Shown here in pieces: positions 49,578 through 59,470 of a stretch of DNA of 64,000 nt. The translations under genes were made by a program, and so were the position numbers. The DNA comes from Rhizobium sp. 16-449-1b (GTDB taxonomy: Bacteria; Pseudomonadota; Alphaproteobacteria; Rhizobiales; Rhizobiaceae): the NCBI RefSeq assembly GCF_017741935.1, contig NZ_JAGHMH010000003.1, positions 124,001 through 188,000 of the forward strand, given 5' to 3'. Every line of letters starts with the position of its first letter. Positions within the stretch are counted from its first letter, which is position 1. The notes below the pieces were generated by a model. It was not told the origin of the DNA and ran no database searches. It saw nothing but the letters and a program-made list of their open reading frames with translations.

Positions 49578-50453
49578 TCAGGGCTTCGGGGAGGAGGGCG
49601 GCGTCTTCGGCATATAGCTCTCGAAGATCGCTTCCATGTTCTTCTGGTAGCCCTTTTGCACTTCGAGCCCGCTGTCGAACATGGTGTTCAGCATGTCCAT
49701 GTAGCTCGATGCCTCGGGTGCCTTCTCCGCCTTTTCGCTGGCCTTCGGCGCTTCCGCCGGCTTCTGCGGCACAGGCTGGGCGAAGCTTCCCATCATTTCC
49801 TGGAATGCCTTGGTAAAGGGATTGTCGAGGAACGGATTGGCCGGTGCCGCCTTTTCGGGCTCCGGCTTCGGCGCGCTGAACATCAGCTGCATCGCCTGCG
49901 TGAACGGATTGTCGAAGATGCTCGGCTGCGGCGTCGGCGTCTGCTTCGGCGCGAAGCCGGTGGCCTGCAGCCACTGCTGGATGCTTTCGCCCATCGCCGT
50001 GTTGACGAAGGGGTTCACCGGCGCGTTCATCTGTCCCATCGATTGCTTGAACAGCCCGCCCATCAGCGTGCCGGCCATGATCGGCAGCATCTGCTTGTAG
50101 ATTTCCTGGCCGATCCCGGTCATCTGCGCCGCCTGCGCCGCCACCGCCCGCGACACGTCCTTGGAGCCGAAGAGCTGCGCCAGGATGTCATTGCCGTCGG
50201 AGATCCCCTGCGGCGTGAAGGCCTTGCTCATGTCCTCGAAATACTTGGCATAGTTGCCTGACGACACCGCTTGCATCAGGCCCATGAAATCGTAGGGGTT
50301 GCTGCTGCTCCGCTTCAGCCCGGCCGAGAAAGCCGGCATCAGCGCGGCCATCGCCTGCGTCGCCTGTTCCTGCGCCAGGTTGAACTGCTTGGAGATCGCG
50401 TCCATCGCCGCGCCGTTCTGCGCCTGCATCATCATGTCGAAGAGTGGCAGCAT
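49578..50453 (-). CDS. DUF937-domain protein
   Basis: A 291-residue protein with an N-terminal DUF937-like region at about 1-60 (LFDMMMQAQNGAAMDAISKQFNLAQEQATQAMAALMPAFSAGLKRS), as in YidB-type proteins. The middle is Met/Phe/Asn-rich with repeated DNPFTQAMQLM, DNPFTKAFQEMM and VNPFVNTAMGE segments. The tail is Ala/Pro/Lys/Glu-rich and probably disordered. No enzymatic motif is visible. The start MLPLFDMMM at 50453 with AAAGGG upstream is preferred to one 22 codons earlier. Confidence 0.7.
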   Translation of the reverse strand: MLPLFDMMMQAQNGAAMDAISKQFNLAQEQATQAMAALMPAFSAGLKRSSSNPYDFMGLMQAVSSGNYAKYFEDMSKAFTPQGISDGNDILAQLFGSKDVSRAVAAQAAQMTGIGQEIYKQMLPIMAGTLMGGLFKQSMGQMNAPVNPFVNTAMGESIQQWLQATGFAPKQTPTPQPSIFDNPFTQAMQLMFSAPKPEPEKAAPANPFLDNPFTKAFQEMMGSFAQPVPQKPAEAPKASEKAEKAPEASSYMDMLNTMFDSGLEVQKGYQKNMEAIFESYMPKTPPSSPKP

Positions 50454-50552
50454 GGAAAAGCCCTTTCCCGGTTCGCGACGCATGATCGCGTCACTATAGC
50501 CGGAAAAAGAAATGCGCAAACCGCTTTTTGGAGAAGGGGTTAGAGCCTCGAC

Positions 50553-51926
50553 CTAGTATTGGTACTCTTCGAACACTGGCTCGACCGAACCGTTCCAGCG
50601 GCCGTTGTAGAGCGCGAGCAGGTCTTCCGCCAGCGTTGCCTTCTTGGCCATGACCTCATCGAGCGGCGACAGGAAGATCGTCTCGTCCTGGCCTTCGCTG
50701 TTGAGCTTGCCGCGCGCCTTGAGGCCGGCGTTGGAAATGGCAAGCACGTCGCGCGCCGTATCGTAAAGCGTGTGGCCACGGAATGCGGCCTTCAGCCCCT
50801 CGGCCGGCACCGCGTTGCGCAGCGCGTTCACCTCGTCGAAGCCCCAGTCCTTCGTCAGCTGGTCGGCGGCCTCGAGTGCCGTTGCGTCGTAGAGCAGGCC
50901 GACCCAGAAGGCCGGCAGCGCGCATATGCGGCGCCACGGGCCGCCATCGGCGCCGCGCATCTCGAGGAAGCGCTTCAGGCGCACGTCGGGGAACAGCGTC
51001 GAGAGGTGGTTCGTCCAGTCGCCCATCGTCGGCTCCCAGGCGGCGATCTCGCCCTTCAGCGCGCCGTTCATGAACTGGCGGAAGGTGATGTGGGTACAGT
51101 CCTTGTAGCGGCCGTCGCGGACGATGAAGTACATCGGCACGTCGAGCGCCCATTCCACATAGTCGTTGAAGCCGAAATCGTCGCGGAAGGTGAAGTCGAG
51201 CAGGCCCGAGCGGTTGTTGTCGGTGTCGCGCCAGATATCGCCGCGCCAGGATTGCAGCCCGTTCAGCTTGCCTTCGGTAAAGGGGGAGGACGCAAACAGC
51301 GCCGTTGCCAGCGACTGCAGCTTCATCGAGACGCGCATCTTCTTGCGCATGTCGGCCTCGGATGAGAAGTCGAGGTTCACCTGGATCGTGCAGGTCCGGT
51401 ACATCATGTCGAGACCCTGCGTGCCGACCTTCGGCATGTAGCGGCTCATGATGCCGTAGCGCGACTTCGGCATGACCGGGGTTTCGGCCAGCGTCCACTT
51501 CGGGCTGCCGCCGATGCCGAGGAAGCGGATGCCCATCGGCTCGGCGATCTCGCGCAGCACGGCCAGATGCGCGTTGGATTCCTTGCAGGTCTGGTGGATG
51601 TTTTCGAGCGGCGCGCCCGAGAGCTCGAACTGCCCGCCCGGCTCGATCGAGATCGCGCCCATGCCCGATGGCTCTGAAAGGCCGATGATGTTCTCGCCGT
51701 CGAGGATCGGCTCCCAGCCGCTCTTCGCTTCCAGACCCTTCAACAGGCCGGAAATGCTGTTCTCGCCGAAATACGGAACCGGGCTGTTATCGGCGCGGAA
51801 GAAGGCGAACTTCTCATGTTCGGTGCCGATGCGGAACTTCTCTTCCGGCTTGTTTCCCGCCGCAAGATAATCGGTCAGCTCCTGAACCGAAGAGAGCGGG
51901 GTCTGGTCGGTGGTATCGCGAGCCAT
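50553..51926 (-). CDS. gshA: Glutamate-cysteine ligase
   Basis: A 457-residue plant/alphaproteobacterial-type (GCS2) ligase. Marks include RIGTEHEKFAFF (ATP/metal site), EPGGQFELSGAPLENIHQT and MPKSRYGIMSRYM; EMRGADGGPW near residue 322 is also conserved. It joins glutamate and cysteine with ATP, the first and rate-limiting step of glutathione synthesis. The start MARDTTDQ is in the family's usual place. Next to it are rsmE upstream (52073-52813, same strand, 146-base gap) and the DUF937 gene downstream. Confidence 0.93.
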   Translation of the reverse strand: MARDTTDQTPLSSVQELTDYLAAGNKPEEKFRIGTEHEKFAFFRADNSPVPYFGENSISGLLKGLEAKSGWEPILDGENIIGLSEPSGMGAISIEPGGQFELSGAPLENIHQTCKESNAHLAVLREIAEPMGIRFLGIGGSPKWTLAETPVMPKSRYGIMSRYMPKVGTQGLDMMYRTCTIQVNLDFSSEADMRKKMRVSMKLQSLATALFASSPFTEGKLNGLQSWRGDIWRDTDNNRSGLLDFTFRDDFGFNDYVEWALDVPMYFIVRDGRYKDCTHITFRQFMNGALKGEIAAWEPTMGDWTNHLSTLFPDVRLKRFLEMRGADGGPWRRICALPAFWVGLLYDATALEAADQLTKDWGFDEVNALRNAVPAEGLKAAFRGHTLYDTARDVLAISNAGLKARGKLNSEGQDETIFLSPLDEVMAKKATLAEDLLALYNGRWNGSVEPVFEEYQY

Positions 51927-52072
51927 TCAAGTAACCTGTATTCGGGAAACGCCCGGAAAGTATCCGGACAGTAGGAAGGGTGATTAGGACCGCTGGCACG
52001 TATGTTGCAAGTGAAATTGTTTCAACCAGCCATCAAAAAAATACCAGCAACTGTGGCCCGTTGCCCACGCGG

Positions 52073-52813
52073 CTATTGGTTCCAGTCGCCGAGTGCCGCC
52101 TGTATCACTGCCATGGCGGCAACGGCTGCGGTATCGGCGCGCAATATTCTCGGTCCGAGCGGGATCGCGGTCACGAAATCGAGGCTTCTGAGCCGCGCGC
52201 GCTCGTCCTCGGAAAACCCGCCCTCGGGCCCCACGAGCAGCGCCAGCTTGCGCTCCTTTACCGCCGAGAGGATCGGCAGCGGGTTCTGCCCGGCATCGCC
52301 CTCGTCGCAATAGATGATGCGCCGGTCGCTCGGCCATCCGTCTAGCATGTCGAAAAGCCGCACCGGCTCGGCGACCTGTGGGATGCCGAGAATGCCGCAT
52401 TGCTCGGCCGCCTCGATGACATTGGCGCGGAGCTTGTCGAGATTGTTGATCTTGCCTTGCACATGCTGCGTCATCACGGGCTGCAGCACGCCGGCGCCCA
52501 TCTCGACCGCCTTCTGCACGAGATAATCCAGCCGCCCGACCTTTAGCGGCGCGAAGAGATAGTGCAGGTCGGAAGGCGCTGGCTGCGGCCGCGTCTGCTC
52601 CTCGGGCACCATCATGATGCGCTTGCGGGTCGGCAGCGAAAGCTTCGCCTTCCATTCGCCGTCGCGGCCGTTGAAGACAAGGATCTCGGCGCCGTCGCCC
52701 ATCCTCAGCACATTGGCCAGATAATTATACTGGTCCGGCGTCGCCTCCGCCGCCACGCCTTTGGAGAGGGGTGCTGCGACAAACAGCCGTTGCATTCTGA
52801 AATTGGCGCGCAT
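52073..52813 (-). CDS. rsmE: 16S rRNA m3U1498 methyltransferase RsmE
   Basis: A 246-residue SPOUT-family methyltransferase: N-terminal PUA-like domain ([12 protein letters not shown]...[27 protein letters not shown]), then knot motifs [43 protein letters not shown] and [20 protein letters not shown], all RsmE hallmarks. ATG 52813 ([11 protein letters not shown]) follows CAGGA. An upstream in-frame start is possible but not needed. Confidence 0.94.
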   Translation of the reverse strand: MRANFRMQRLFVAAPLSKGVAAEATPDQYNYLANVLRMGDGAEILVFNGRDGEWKAKLSLPTRKRIMMVPEEQTRPQPAPSDLHYLFAPLKVGRLDYLVQKAVEMGAGVLQPVMTQHVQGKINNLDKLRANVIEAAEQCGILGIPQVAEPVRLFDMLDGWPSDRRIIYCDEGDAGQNPLPILSAVKERKLALLVGPEGGFSEDERARLRSLDFVTAIPLGPRILRADTAAVAAMAVIQAALGDWNQ

Positions 52814-52827
52814 GAAAAACGTCCTGG

Positions 52828-54327
52828 CTAAACGAAGAGCGCGACCATAGCCCAATAGAGCGCGGCCGCAAGCACGGCGGATGCCGGCACGGTGATGACC
52901 CAGGCGGCGATGATCGTCATGAAGTGCGAGCGTCGCACCAGCCGGCGCCGGCGCACCTCGTGGGTGTTGGGATCGTCAGGCTCCTCGAGCATCCAGACCT
53001 CGGCCTTGCGGCGCATGTATTCGATCCGGCGCTTGGAGTTGCGGGTGTACCATTCACGAAAGAAGCCGACACCGAACACCGCACCAACCGCGATATGGGT
53101 CGTACTGACCGGCAGGCCGAGCCAGGAGGCGACGATCACGGTGAAGGCGGTCGCCATCGCCACGCAATAGGCGCGCATCGGATTGAGCTTGGTGATCTGC
53201 TCGCCGACGAGGCGGATCAGGCGCGGCCCGAAGAGCAGCAGACCGACCGAAATGCCGAGCGCCCCGATCAGCATCACCCAGAGCGGCGGCGCCAGCCCGC
53301 GGACAAGCGGCTGGTCGAAGGAAACGCGAACGATTGCCGAAAGCGGGCCGACTGCGTTGGACACGTCGTTGGCGCCGTGCGCGAAGGAGAGCAACGCTGC
53401 AGCGCCGATCAGCGGCATCTGGAACAGCACCCGCAGCGAGCTGTTGCGGTTCTCCAGCCCCTGCGCCCGCCTATTGACCAGCGGCCGCGCCACCAGCCAG
53501 CCGACCACGCCCGCCGCGATGCCGAGCAGGATGATCGTCGACGCCGAGAACGCGTTCATGCTTTCAAGCTGCAGGATCATGTAGGCGGTGAAGCCGCCCA
53601 CCATGAGCGCGATGAGGACGGGCACCCAGCGCTTGGCCGAGGTAATCTTGTCCTCGCGGTAGATGATCAGCGTCTTGACGAGATAGAGCATGCCGGCGGC
53701 AATCACGCCGCCGATCAGCGGCGAGGTCATCCAGCTGGAGGTGATCTCGGCCAGCACCCGCCAGTTGACGGGCCCCGGCCCGAGCGCGCCAACGCCCGCG
53801 CCGATCACCGCGCCGACGATGGAGTGCGTGGTCGAAACGGGCGCGTGCAGCCATGTCGCGAGGTTGATCCAGAGTGCGGCCGCCATCAGCGCTGCCATCA
53901 TGATCCAGGAGAGCGTGGCGGGCGGGATCTGCGAGGGATCGAGGATGCTCGACGAGATCGTCTTCACCACCGCGCCACCCGATATCGTCGCGCCGAGGAT
54001 CTCGAAGATAGCGGCGATGACGAGTGCCTGCCCCATGGTCATGGCGCGCGCGCCGACGGCAGCGCCGACGTTGTTGGTCACGTCGTTCGCGCCGATGTTC
54101 ATGGCCATGTAGGCAGCAAGGGCCGCGGCTGCGATCACCAGACCGGCGCCGGGGCGATCGAAGACGTAGATCGCGGCAAACAGCATGGCGAGGCCGAGGA
54201 AGACGAGGCCGATCCCAGGTGCCACCAGCTTGCGCGAGACGTATTTCGACGCGTCCTCGACCTGCGTGAGCTTGTCGAGATCCTTGTCGAGCGTTCGTTT
54301 GGTGAGGACGGTGGGGCGTTCGGGCAT
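52828..54327 (-). CDS. PiT-family inorganic phosphate transporter
   Basis: A 499-residue transporter with the duplicated PiT signature: [18 protein letters not shown] (about 78-95) and [15 protein letters not shown] (about 329-343), each followed by an [16 protein letters not shown] motif. Ten to twelve spans are predicted; the N-terminal 30 residues and the C-terminal tail ([16 protein letters not shown]) are cytoplasmic. Takes up phosphate with protons or sodium; Rhizobiaceae usually have it next to a PhoU-like pit accessory gene, not seen here. It precedes rsmE on the same strand with a 14-base gap. Confidence 0.92.
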   Translation of the reverse strand: MPERPTVLTKRTLDKDLDKLTQVEDASKYVSRKLVAPGIGLVFLGLAMLFAAIYVFDRPGAGLVIAAAALAAYMAMNIGANDVTNNVGAAVGARAMTMGQALVIAAIFEILGATISGGAVVKTISSSILDPSQIPPATLSWIMMAALMAAALWINLATWLHAPVSTTHSIVGAVIGAGVGALGPGPVNWRVLAEITSSWMTSPLIGGVIAAGMLYLVKTLIIYREDKITSAKRWVPVLIALMVGGFTAYMILQLESMNAFSASTIILLGIAAGVVGWLVARPLVNRRAQGLENRNSSLRVLFQMPLIGAAALLSFAHGANDVSNAVGPLSAIVRVSFDQPLVRGLAPPLWVMLIGALGISVGLLLFGPRLIRLVGEQITKLNPMRAYCVAMATAFTVIVASWLGLPVSTTHIAVGAVFGVGFFREWYTRNSKRRIEYMRRKAEVWMLEEPDDPNTHEVRRRRLVRRSHFMTIIAAWVITVPASAVLAAALYWAMVALFV

Positions 54328-54391
54328 GCTGTTCCTTGTGATTGAGGCCCGCTTTTGCGCCGCGAATTCTAGCAGCGCAAGATGGCAGGAA

Positions 54392-54916
54392 TCATTCAGC
54401 CGGAATCTGTTGCAGCGCCAGCGGCTCGAGTTGCTCCGTCATGCGGCGTTTGAAGAGCAGGAAGAGATCGCGCAGTTCCGGCTCGTTGACGCGCTTGGCG
54501 GCCTCTTCGCAGGAGACCCACTCGTAGCGCCGCTCGCCTTTTTCCTTGAAGCTCTTGGCGATCGTGGAGACCTCGAGCACGTAGACCTGAACCTTGCAGG
54601 TCACCTTCAGCCCGTTCTTCAGCACCTTGGGATAGTGGTAGCAGCCGATCGTCTGGCTCTCGACCGTCCCGCGCACGCCTGCTTCCTCATAAGCCTCGCG
54701 AGCGGCAACCTCGTAGGAGGTCTTGCCGTCCATCGGCCATCCCTTGGGGATCACCCAGCGGCCGGTATCGCGGCTGGTCAGAAGCAGCACCTCAAGCGCG
54801 CCGGTCTTGCCCTTCGTCCGGTAGCAGAGCGCAGCATATTGCTGGCGCGGAGGGCGCCGGAACATCAGCTGGACATCGGAGGCGAGGCGGGCAAGTAGGC
54901 TCAACGGTCGGGTCAC
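54392..54916 (-). CDS. Nudix hydrolase
   Basis: A 174-residue Nudix protein. RWVIPKGWPMDGKTSYEVAAREAYEEAGV carries REAYEEAGV, the core of the Nudix box, with Lys in place of the first Glu of GX5E, as in related diadenosine- or diphosphoinositol-polyphosphate-type members. Substrate is a nucleoside or inositol diphosphate derivative. The GTG at 54916 is preceded by AAAGG almost overlapping it, a poor spacing; an internal ATG at residue 18 is the alternative. It ends 65 bases upstream of the phosphate transporter start. Confidence 0.8.
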   Translation of the reverse strand: MTRPLSLLARLASDVQLMFRRPPRQQYAALCYRTKGKTGALEVLLLTSRDTGRWVIPKGWPMDGKTSYEVAAREAYEEAGVRGTVESQTIGCYHYPKVLKNGLKVTCKVQVYVLEVSTIAKSFKEKGERRYEWVSCEEAAKRVNEPELRDLFLLFKRRMTEQLEPLALQQIPAE

Positions 54917-55340
54917 CTTTATCGGTTGGGTGCGTATATTAGTGTCTCATGGAAAGCTTGCGCGATCCATGTGTGTGTTTTGCTTTCGGTTCAGGCTTTA
55001 TATCTATCAATAGAGCCTTTCGTTTTGGTTTCGGTTTCAAAAAACCGCCATCGAATGCTCTATTTCCGTCACGTCGAGTGCCATTCAATATGATATCGAC
55101 TTTCGTCATAATCAATCGGGACGTGATGCCGCATGCCAATAGCCCCAAACATTGGCAATTCTGCGTCGGTTCTCCACAGAAAAGATTGCCCGGCTAATAT
55201 CCTGATGGGGCAATTCGGCCCCTCAAAGCCTGCTGAGACAGGTGATCCGGCGCAATGAGTCGCGACTCTCTGCGAAAAAATATCCTTGGTCGCCACCCGC
55301 CATTCGGCTTATCAATGCGTCGAAAACAGGAGGATGGTTC
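54917..55340. other. AT-rich intergenic region, no gene seen
   Basis: These 424 bases are clearly richer in A and T than their surroundings, especially 54955-55140. Short frames are present on both strands, but none has a ribosome binding site or a protein-like composition. The AGGAGG of the next gene lies at its right end. Confidence 0.4.
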
Positions 55341-56498
55341 ATGGTATCGGAAGCAACGCGCATCGATTGGATCGGAGGCAGCTGCCGCCTGCTGCAGGCA
55401 ACGGCGGCGGAGTTTCGCAAGACCCGCCCCTTCGAGGGCCTGACGATCGGCACCGGTATCCATCTCGAACCGAAAACGGTAGCCCTTCTGATGACGCTCA
55501 ACGCCGGCGGCGCGCGTCTGGTCTGCACCGGCAACCTGAACAGCACCCAGCCCACGACAGTCGACTATCTCCGCAGCCAGGGCATCACCGTCTTCGCCAC
55601 CCAGACCACCGATCCCGCCGCGCATCATCAGAGCCTTGTTGCCGTGGTTGCCGAAAAGCCGGATCTGCTGCTCGACAATGGCGGTGATCTCTTCGCCATC
55701 GCAGCGGAAAGCCCCTACGCCAGTCTGCTTGGTGGCACCGAAGAGACCACCTCCGGACGCACCCGTCTGCTGCCGCTGCGCGACAAGCTGAACATGCCGA
55801 TCCTCGTCATCAACGACAGCCCGATCAAGCAGTTCGCCGAAAACAAGCATGCCGTCGGCCAGAGCCTGTTCGAGAGCTACATGCGCTTCACCAATCGCTC
55901 CACCAACGGCAAGCGCGTCACGGTGTTCGGCTATGGCGCCTGCGGCAAGGGCACGGCCGCCTGCTTCCGCAATGCCTTCTCGCAGGTGAGTGTCGTCGAT
56001 ATCGATCCGGTGACCACGCTCGAAGCGCATCTGGATGGCTTCGTCACACCGCTGCGCGATGACGCCATCCGCTCCGCCGACGTGCTCGTCACCGTCACCG
56101 GCCATCCCGATATCATCACCTTGAAGGACCTGCCGCTGATCAAGAACGGCGCCATCCTGATGAACGGCGGCCATTTCCCCAACGAGATCGACGTCGCCGC
56201 CTTCCGCGCCCACGAGGACGTCGTCGCGACCGACCGCTATCCGGCCGATGGCATCGAGACCCTGCATATGAAGGACGGTCGCGCCATCCACATCCTGGGC
56301 GGCGGCCACATGGCCAACCTCGCCGGCCCGCGCCCGCTAGGTAATTCCGTGGAATCCATGGACCTCGGCTTCACCCTGCAGGTCCGCTGCCTGGAACGCG
56401 TCGCCAAGCGCGGTGTCGGCCCGGAAGCCTGCATCGTGCCTGTCCCTGCGGATATCGACGCAATGGTGGCGAGCGCCTATCTCGATCTGGCGCGGTAG
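55341..56498 (+). CDS. Divergent S-adenosylhomocysteine hydrolase-like protein
   Basis: A 385-residue relative of adenosylhomocysteinase (normal length 430-470). Retained: H41 in GIHLEPKT, D112 in LDNGGD, E134/135 in GGTEETTSG, K163 in NDSPIKQ, the NAD motif VTVFGYGACGKGT (193-205) and GGHFP with H278. Changed: the segment after NLA (residues 325-336, NLAGPRPLGN) lacks the GHPSFVM histidine, and the C-terminal KxxxYRY tail that completes the NAD site of the neighbouring subunit is absent. It may hydrolyse another thioether nucleoside or work as a dehydrogenase. Start: a near-perfect AGGAGG before ATG 55341. Convergent with the arginase-family gene. Confidence 0.75.
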   Translation: MVSEATRIDWIGGSCRLLQATAAEFRKTRPFEGLTIGTGIHLEPKTVALLMTLNAGGARLVCTGNLNSTQPTTVDYLRSQGITVFATQTTDPAAHHQSLVAVVAEKPDLLLDNGGDLFAIAAESPYASLLGGTEETTSGRTRLLPLRDKLNMPILVINDSPIKQFAENKHAVGQSLFESYMRFTNRSTNGKRVTVFGYGACGKGTAACFRNAFSQVSVVDIDPVTTLEAHLDGFVTPLRDDAIRSADVLVTVTGHPDIITLKDLPLIKNGAILMNGGHFPNEIDVAAFRAHEDVVATDRYPADGIETLHMKDGRAIHILGGGHMANLAGPRPLGNSVESMDLGFTLQVRCLERVAKRGVGPEACIVPVPADIDAMVASAYLDLAR

Positions 56499-56511
56499 CC
56501 GCGAAAGCTCG

Positions 56512-57423
56512 TCAGGGCTGGCGCGCGATCGTTCCGATGACGTTGGTGACCAGCCGCGCTGCCGTCAGCGCGGAAATACCGTCAATGTCTGCAGGCGGAT
56601 AGAGTTCGACGAGGTCGAAGCCAACAATCCGGCCGCGCCTGCCGACCCCGGCAATCAGATCGATGACCTGTGTGTAGGTAAGGCCACCGGGCGATCGGGC
56701 AGCCACGCCGGGCATGATACTGGGGTCGAGGCCATCGCAGTCCAGTGTGATCACGACCCGTGCGCCCTCGGGAATATGCCGGAGGGCGGCGTCAACGCCG
56801 TGCGAGTGAACCTCGCGAGCGGTGACGAAGCGGCTGCCATAGGCCTCAGCCACCTCGATTTCAGTGCGTCGAGCGCTTCCGACGCCGCGCATGCCCACCT
56901 GCACCATCCCGGCGATATGTGCCATCTCGCTCGCCCGGCGCATCGGGTTGGAATAGCCGTGACGCTCGCCATGGAGCTCATCGCGCCAGTCGATATGTGC
57001 ATCGATCTGGACAATCCAGATCGGCCCGTGATCCGCGAAGCCGGCGAGAAACGGAATAGGGACGGAATCGTCGCCGCCGAGCAGGATCGGCACGGCTGAC
57101 ATCGCCAGTATTTCCCGTGTCTTTGCCTCGATCAGCGCCCGATTCCGCGCATTGTCATGCATCTCGGTCGGCAAATCACCGGCATCGAAGCAGCATGCCG
57201 GTTTGCCGTCAAAAAGCGGTCCGCCGAGATCAAAATCCCAATGCTCGACAAGTGGTGCGTCTTCCTGGCTCGCGGCGCGGATGGCATTGGCCGCTGTGGC
57301 GTAGCCGCTGCTGTCCTTGCCGCGATAGGTGCTGCCGTGAGCGGCACCAAAGATAACGATGCGAGGCGTGTCGCCGTCGGGCATATGAGAATTGAAACCA
57401 AGAAAGGCAGGCGAAGCGGTCAT
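56512..57423 (-). CDS. Arginase/agmatinase-family ureohydrolase
   Basis: A 303-residue protein of ureohydrolase size. Metal motifs: DAHID at 141-145 and LDCDGLDP at 227-234 are intact, but the first, normally GGDHS, reads GGDDS (116-120), so a His ligand of the manganese pair is Asp. Ureohydrolases cleave agmatine, arginine, guanidinobutyrate or related compounds to urea and an amine; the change may alter metal or substrate. ATG 57423 (MTASPAF) is chosen; a GTG 15 codons upstream has no ribosome binding site. It ends 14 bases past the SAHH-like stop. Confidence 0.82.
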   Translation of the reverse strand: MTASPAFLGFNSHMPDGDTPRIVIFGAAHGSTYRGKDSSGYATAANAIRAASQEDAPLVEHWDFDLGGPLFDGKPACCFDAGDLPTEMHDNARNRALIEAKTREILAMSAVPILLGGDDSVPIPFLAGFADHGPIWIVQIDAHIDWRDELHGERHGYSNPMRRASEMAHIAGMVQVGMRGVGSARRTEIEVAEAYGSRFVTAREVHSHGVDAALRHIPEGARVVITLDCDGLDPSIMPGVAARSPGGLTYTQVIDLIAGVGRRGRIVGFDLVELYPPADIDGISALTAARLVTNVIGTIARQP

Positions 57424-57515
57424 TGCGGTATCCGGATCATTGTGCGGTGGACGCGTGCACTCAAACACCGGCGGCGCTCAACGTCCATGAGAATGTTGGG
57501 CGCCGTAACCGAGCC

Positions 57516-58514
57516 TTAATCGATCTCGACCACCAGCTTGCCCTCAGACTCGCGGCTTTCGATCAGCCTGTGCGCCTCGGCGACATCGGCAAGCGAAAAC
57601 CGCCGACTGTCCATGCGGGGCAACAGCTTGCCCGCGTCGGCGAGCCGCGTCACCTCGCGTAGGATCGCGCCATGATGCGCACGGCCTTCGCCTGTCAGCA
57701 ACGGCAGCAACGTGAACACGCCGGAATAGCTTGCCGCCTTGAAGGAGAGCGGCGCCAGCGCATGCGTGCCCCATCCGAGCGCGCTGACGACATGGCCGAA
57801 CCGGCCGACGGCCTTGAACGCCATATCAAGCCCGGCGCCGCCGACCGTGTCGTAGACGACATCGGAGCCACGCCCGCTAGTATAGGTCGCGACGTGATCC
57901 TCGATGGTTCCAACCGCGCGGTCGATCGGCGTGGCACCGAGGCTGCGGAGATAGTCGGCCTTTGCTGCGCCATCGATCGCGTAGACATCGGCGCCGACAG
58001 CCTTGGCGATCTGCACCGCGATATGCCCGACCCCGCCCGCACCGCCGATGACCAGAACGCGCTGCCCGCTCGCGACCTTCGCCCGGTCCACAAGCCCTTC
58101 CCATGCGGTGATCGCCGCCAGCGGCAGGGCTGCGGCTTCCCGCATCGACAGATTGCTCGGCTTGAGCGCGATAAGATCGGCGTCGACTGCCGCGAACTCG
58201 GCGAGCGACCCCTGAACGCCGCCGACCCCGCCGGTCATGCCGTAGACCGCGTCGCCGCGACGGAAACCGGTCACATCAGGGCCGACCGCCTCGACGATAC
58301 CAGCCATGTCGATGCCGAGGATGGCGGGCAGGGGATGGCGAGCATGGGCGGCGTTGCCGGCGCGGATCTTGGTGTCGAGCGGATTGACGCCGCTGGCCTG
58401 GATGCGCACCAGCACCTCACCTTTGGCGGCGCTCGGCCGGGCAACCTCGGTCTGGCGAAACGCGCCCTGCGGTGCGTCGACCACAAGCGCTTTCATCGTG
58501 GATTTCGAAGACAT
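57516..58514 (-). CDS. Quinone oxidoreductase/zinc-type alcohol dehydrogenase (MDR)
   Basis: A 332-residue MDR-family enzyme. GVNPLDTKIRAGN and GIDMAGIVEAVGPDVTGFRRGDAVYG form the substrate half; VLVIGGAGGVGHIAVQIAKAVGADVYAI is the NADP Rossmann motif (about 154-181). Zinc ligands of classical alcohol dehydrogenases are absent, so it resembles quinone/enone reductases. Start: AAAGGAG before ATG 58514 (MSSKSTMKALV). Divergent from the LysR gene at 58616, which probably controls it. Confidence 0.88.
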   Translation of the reverse strand: MSSKSTMKALVVDAPQGAFRQTEVARPSAAKGEVLVRIQASGVNPLDTKIRAGNAAHARHPLPAILGIDMAGIVEAVGPDVTGFRRGDAVYGMTGGVGGVQGSLAEFAAVDADLIALKPSNLSMREAAALPLAAITAWEGLVDRAKVASGQRVLVIGGAGGVGHIAVQIAKAVGADVYAIDGAAKADYLRSLGATPIDRAVGTIEDHVATYTSGRGSDVVYDTVGGAGLDMAFKAVGRFGHVVSALGWGTHALAPLSFKAASYSGVFTLLPLLTGEGRAHHGAILREVTRLADAGKLLPRMDSRRFSLADVAEAHRLIESRESEGKLVVEID

Positions 58515-58615
58515 GGAACACTCCTTTCGTGCTTGTGAAAGGAGGATGCGCCGTTGAAGATCGAATGGAAATCATAGATAACGTATGAAGCTCATGCAGA
58601 AATGTTTGGGTGCGC

Positions 58616-59467
58616 ATGGAGTTGAGCGATCTCAGGCTTTTCCTGGCCATTGCCAGGCTTGGCACCTTGGGTGCGGCGGCGCGCAGCCTCGGGCTGACGC
58701 AACCGACCATGGGCCGGCGTCTGCGCGCCCTTGAGGCAGCACTCGGCCAGACGCTCTTCCAACGCACGGCCGATGGTTTCGTGCTGACCGACGAAGGCGT
58801 GGCGGTCTTCGCCCATGCCGAGCGGATCGAGGAGGAGGCGCTTTCCCTGCAGCGCGAACTGGCCGGCACCGCCAGCGACCTCACCGGCTTCCTGCGCCTG
58901 TCCTCCTCCGATTGGTTCGGCACCCATCTGCTGGCGCCTGTCATCGCCGAGTTTTCGCTCGCCTATCCCAAGGTCGTCGTCGAGCTCTTGACCGACAGCC
59001 GCCTGCTCAGCCTCTCCCGGCGCGAGGCCGATCTCGTTTTCCGCATCGCGCCCTTCACGGAGCCGGAAGTGATCTCCCGCCGGCTGCTGCGCATCGAATA
59101 CGGCCTCTATATCAAGCGCGGCCTGCCGCATCCGGTTGTCGGAGATGGGGAGGGCGTGCGTCTGGTCACCATGGACGAAGCCTTCGGCGGCATGCCCGAT
59201 GTCTTATGGCTCCAGCGCCTGCTGCCGAAGGCGTCGATCGCGCTTCGCAGCAACAATCGCGATGTCCAGGCAACGCTCTGCGCCAACGGCGCCGGCCTCG
59301 CCGTGCTGCCGCGCCCGCTTGGCGACAGCATGGCCGCGATCGAGCGCGTCGATCTCGGCGAGCCGCCGCCGGGGCGCGATACCTGGGTTGGCTATCACCG
59401 CGACATGAAGCGCATGGCGAGGCTGCGCGCGCTGCTCGATCACGTCATCGAGCGGCTGGCCAACTGA
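58616..59467 (+). CDS. LysR-family transcriptional regulator next to the quinone oxidoreductase
   Basis: A 283-residue LysR protein. The helix-turn-helix is LRLFLAIARLGTLGAAARSLGLTQPTMGRRLRALEAALGQTLF (6-48). Its PTMGRR recognition turn differs from the common SxVSxQ. ATG 58616 is used; a GTG two codons earlier is equally possible. The 101-base gap to the divergent oxidoreductase suggests it regulates that gene. Convergent with the next LysR gene, whose stop is 4 bases away. Confidence 0.88.
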   Translation: MELSDLRLFLAIARLGTLGAAARSLGLTQPTMGRRLRALEAALGQTLFQRTADGFVLTDEGVAVFAHAERIEEEALSLQRELAGTASDLTGFLRLSSSDWFGTHLLAPVIAEFSLAYPKVVVELLTDSRLLSLSRREADLVFRIAPFTEPEVISRRLLRIEYGLYIKRGLPHPVVGDGEGVRLVTMDEAFGGMPDVLWLQRLLPKASIALRSNNRDVQATLCANGAGLAVLPRPLGDSMAAIERVDLGEPPPGRDTWVGYHRDMKRMARLRALLDHVIERLAN

Positions 59468-59470
59468 CCG

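Noticed and set aside
52924..54345. A 473-residue plus-strand frame
   Set aside because: Antisense to the PiT transporter and extremely His/Arg/Gly/Asp-rich; a shadow of a GC-rich gene.
54949..55197. An 82-residue plus-strand frame in the AT-rich gap
   Set aside because: Repetitive FGFG composition, no ribosome binding site and no likeness to a family.
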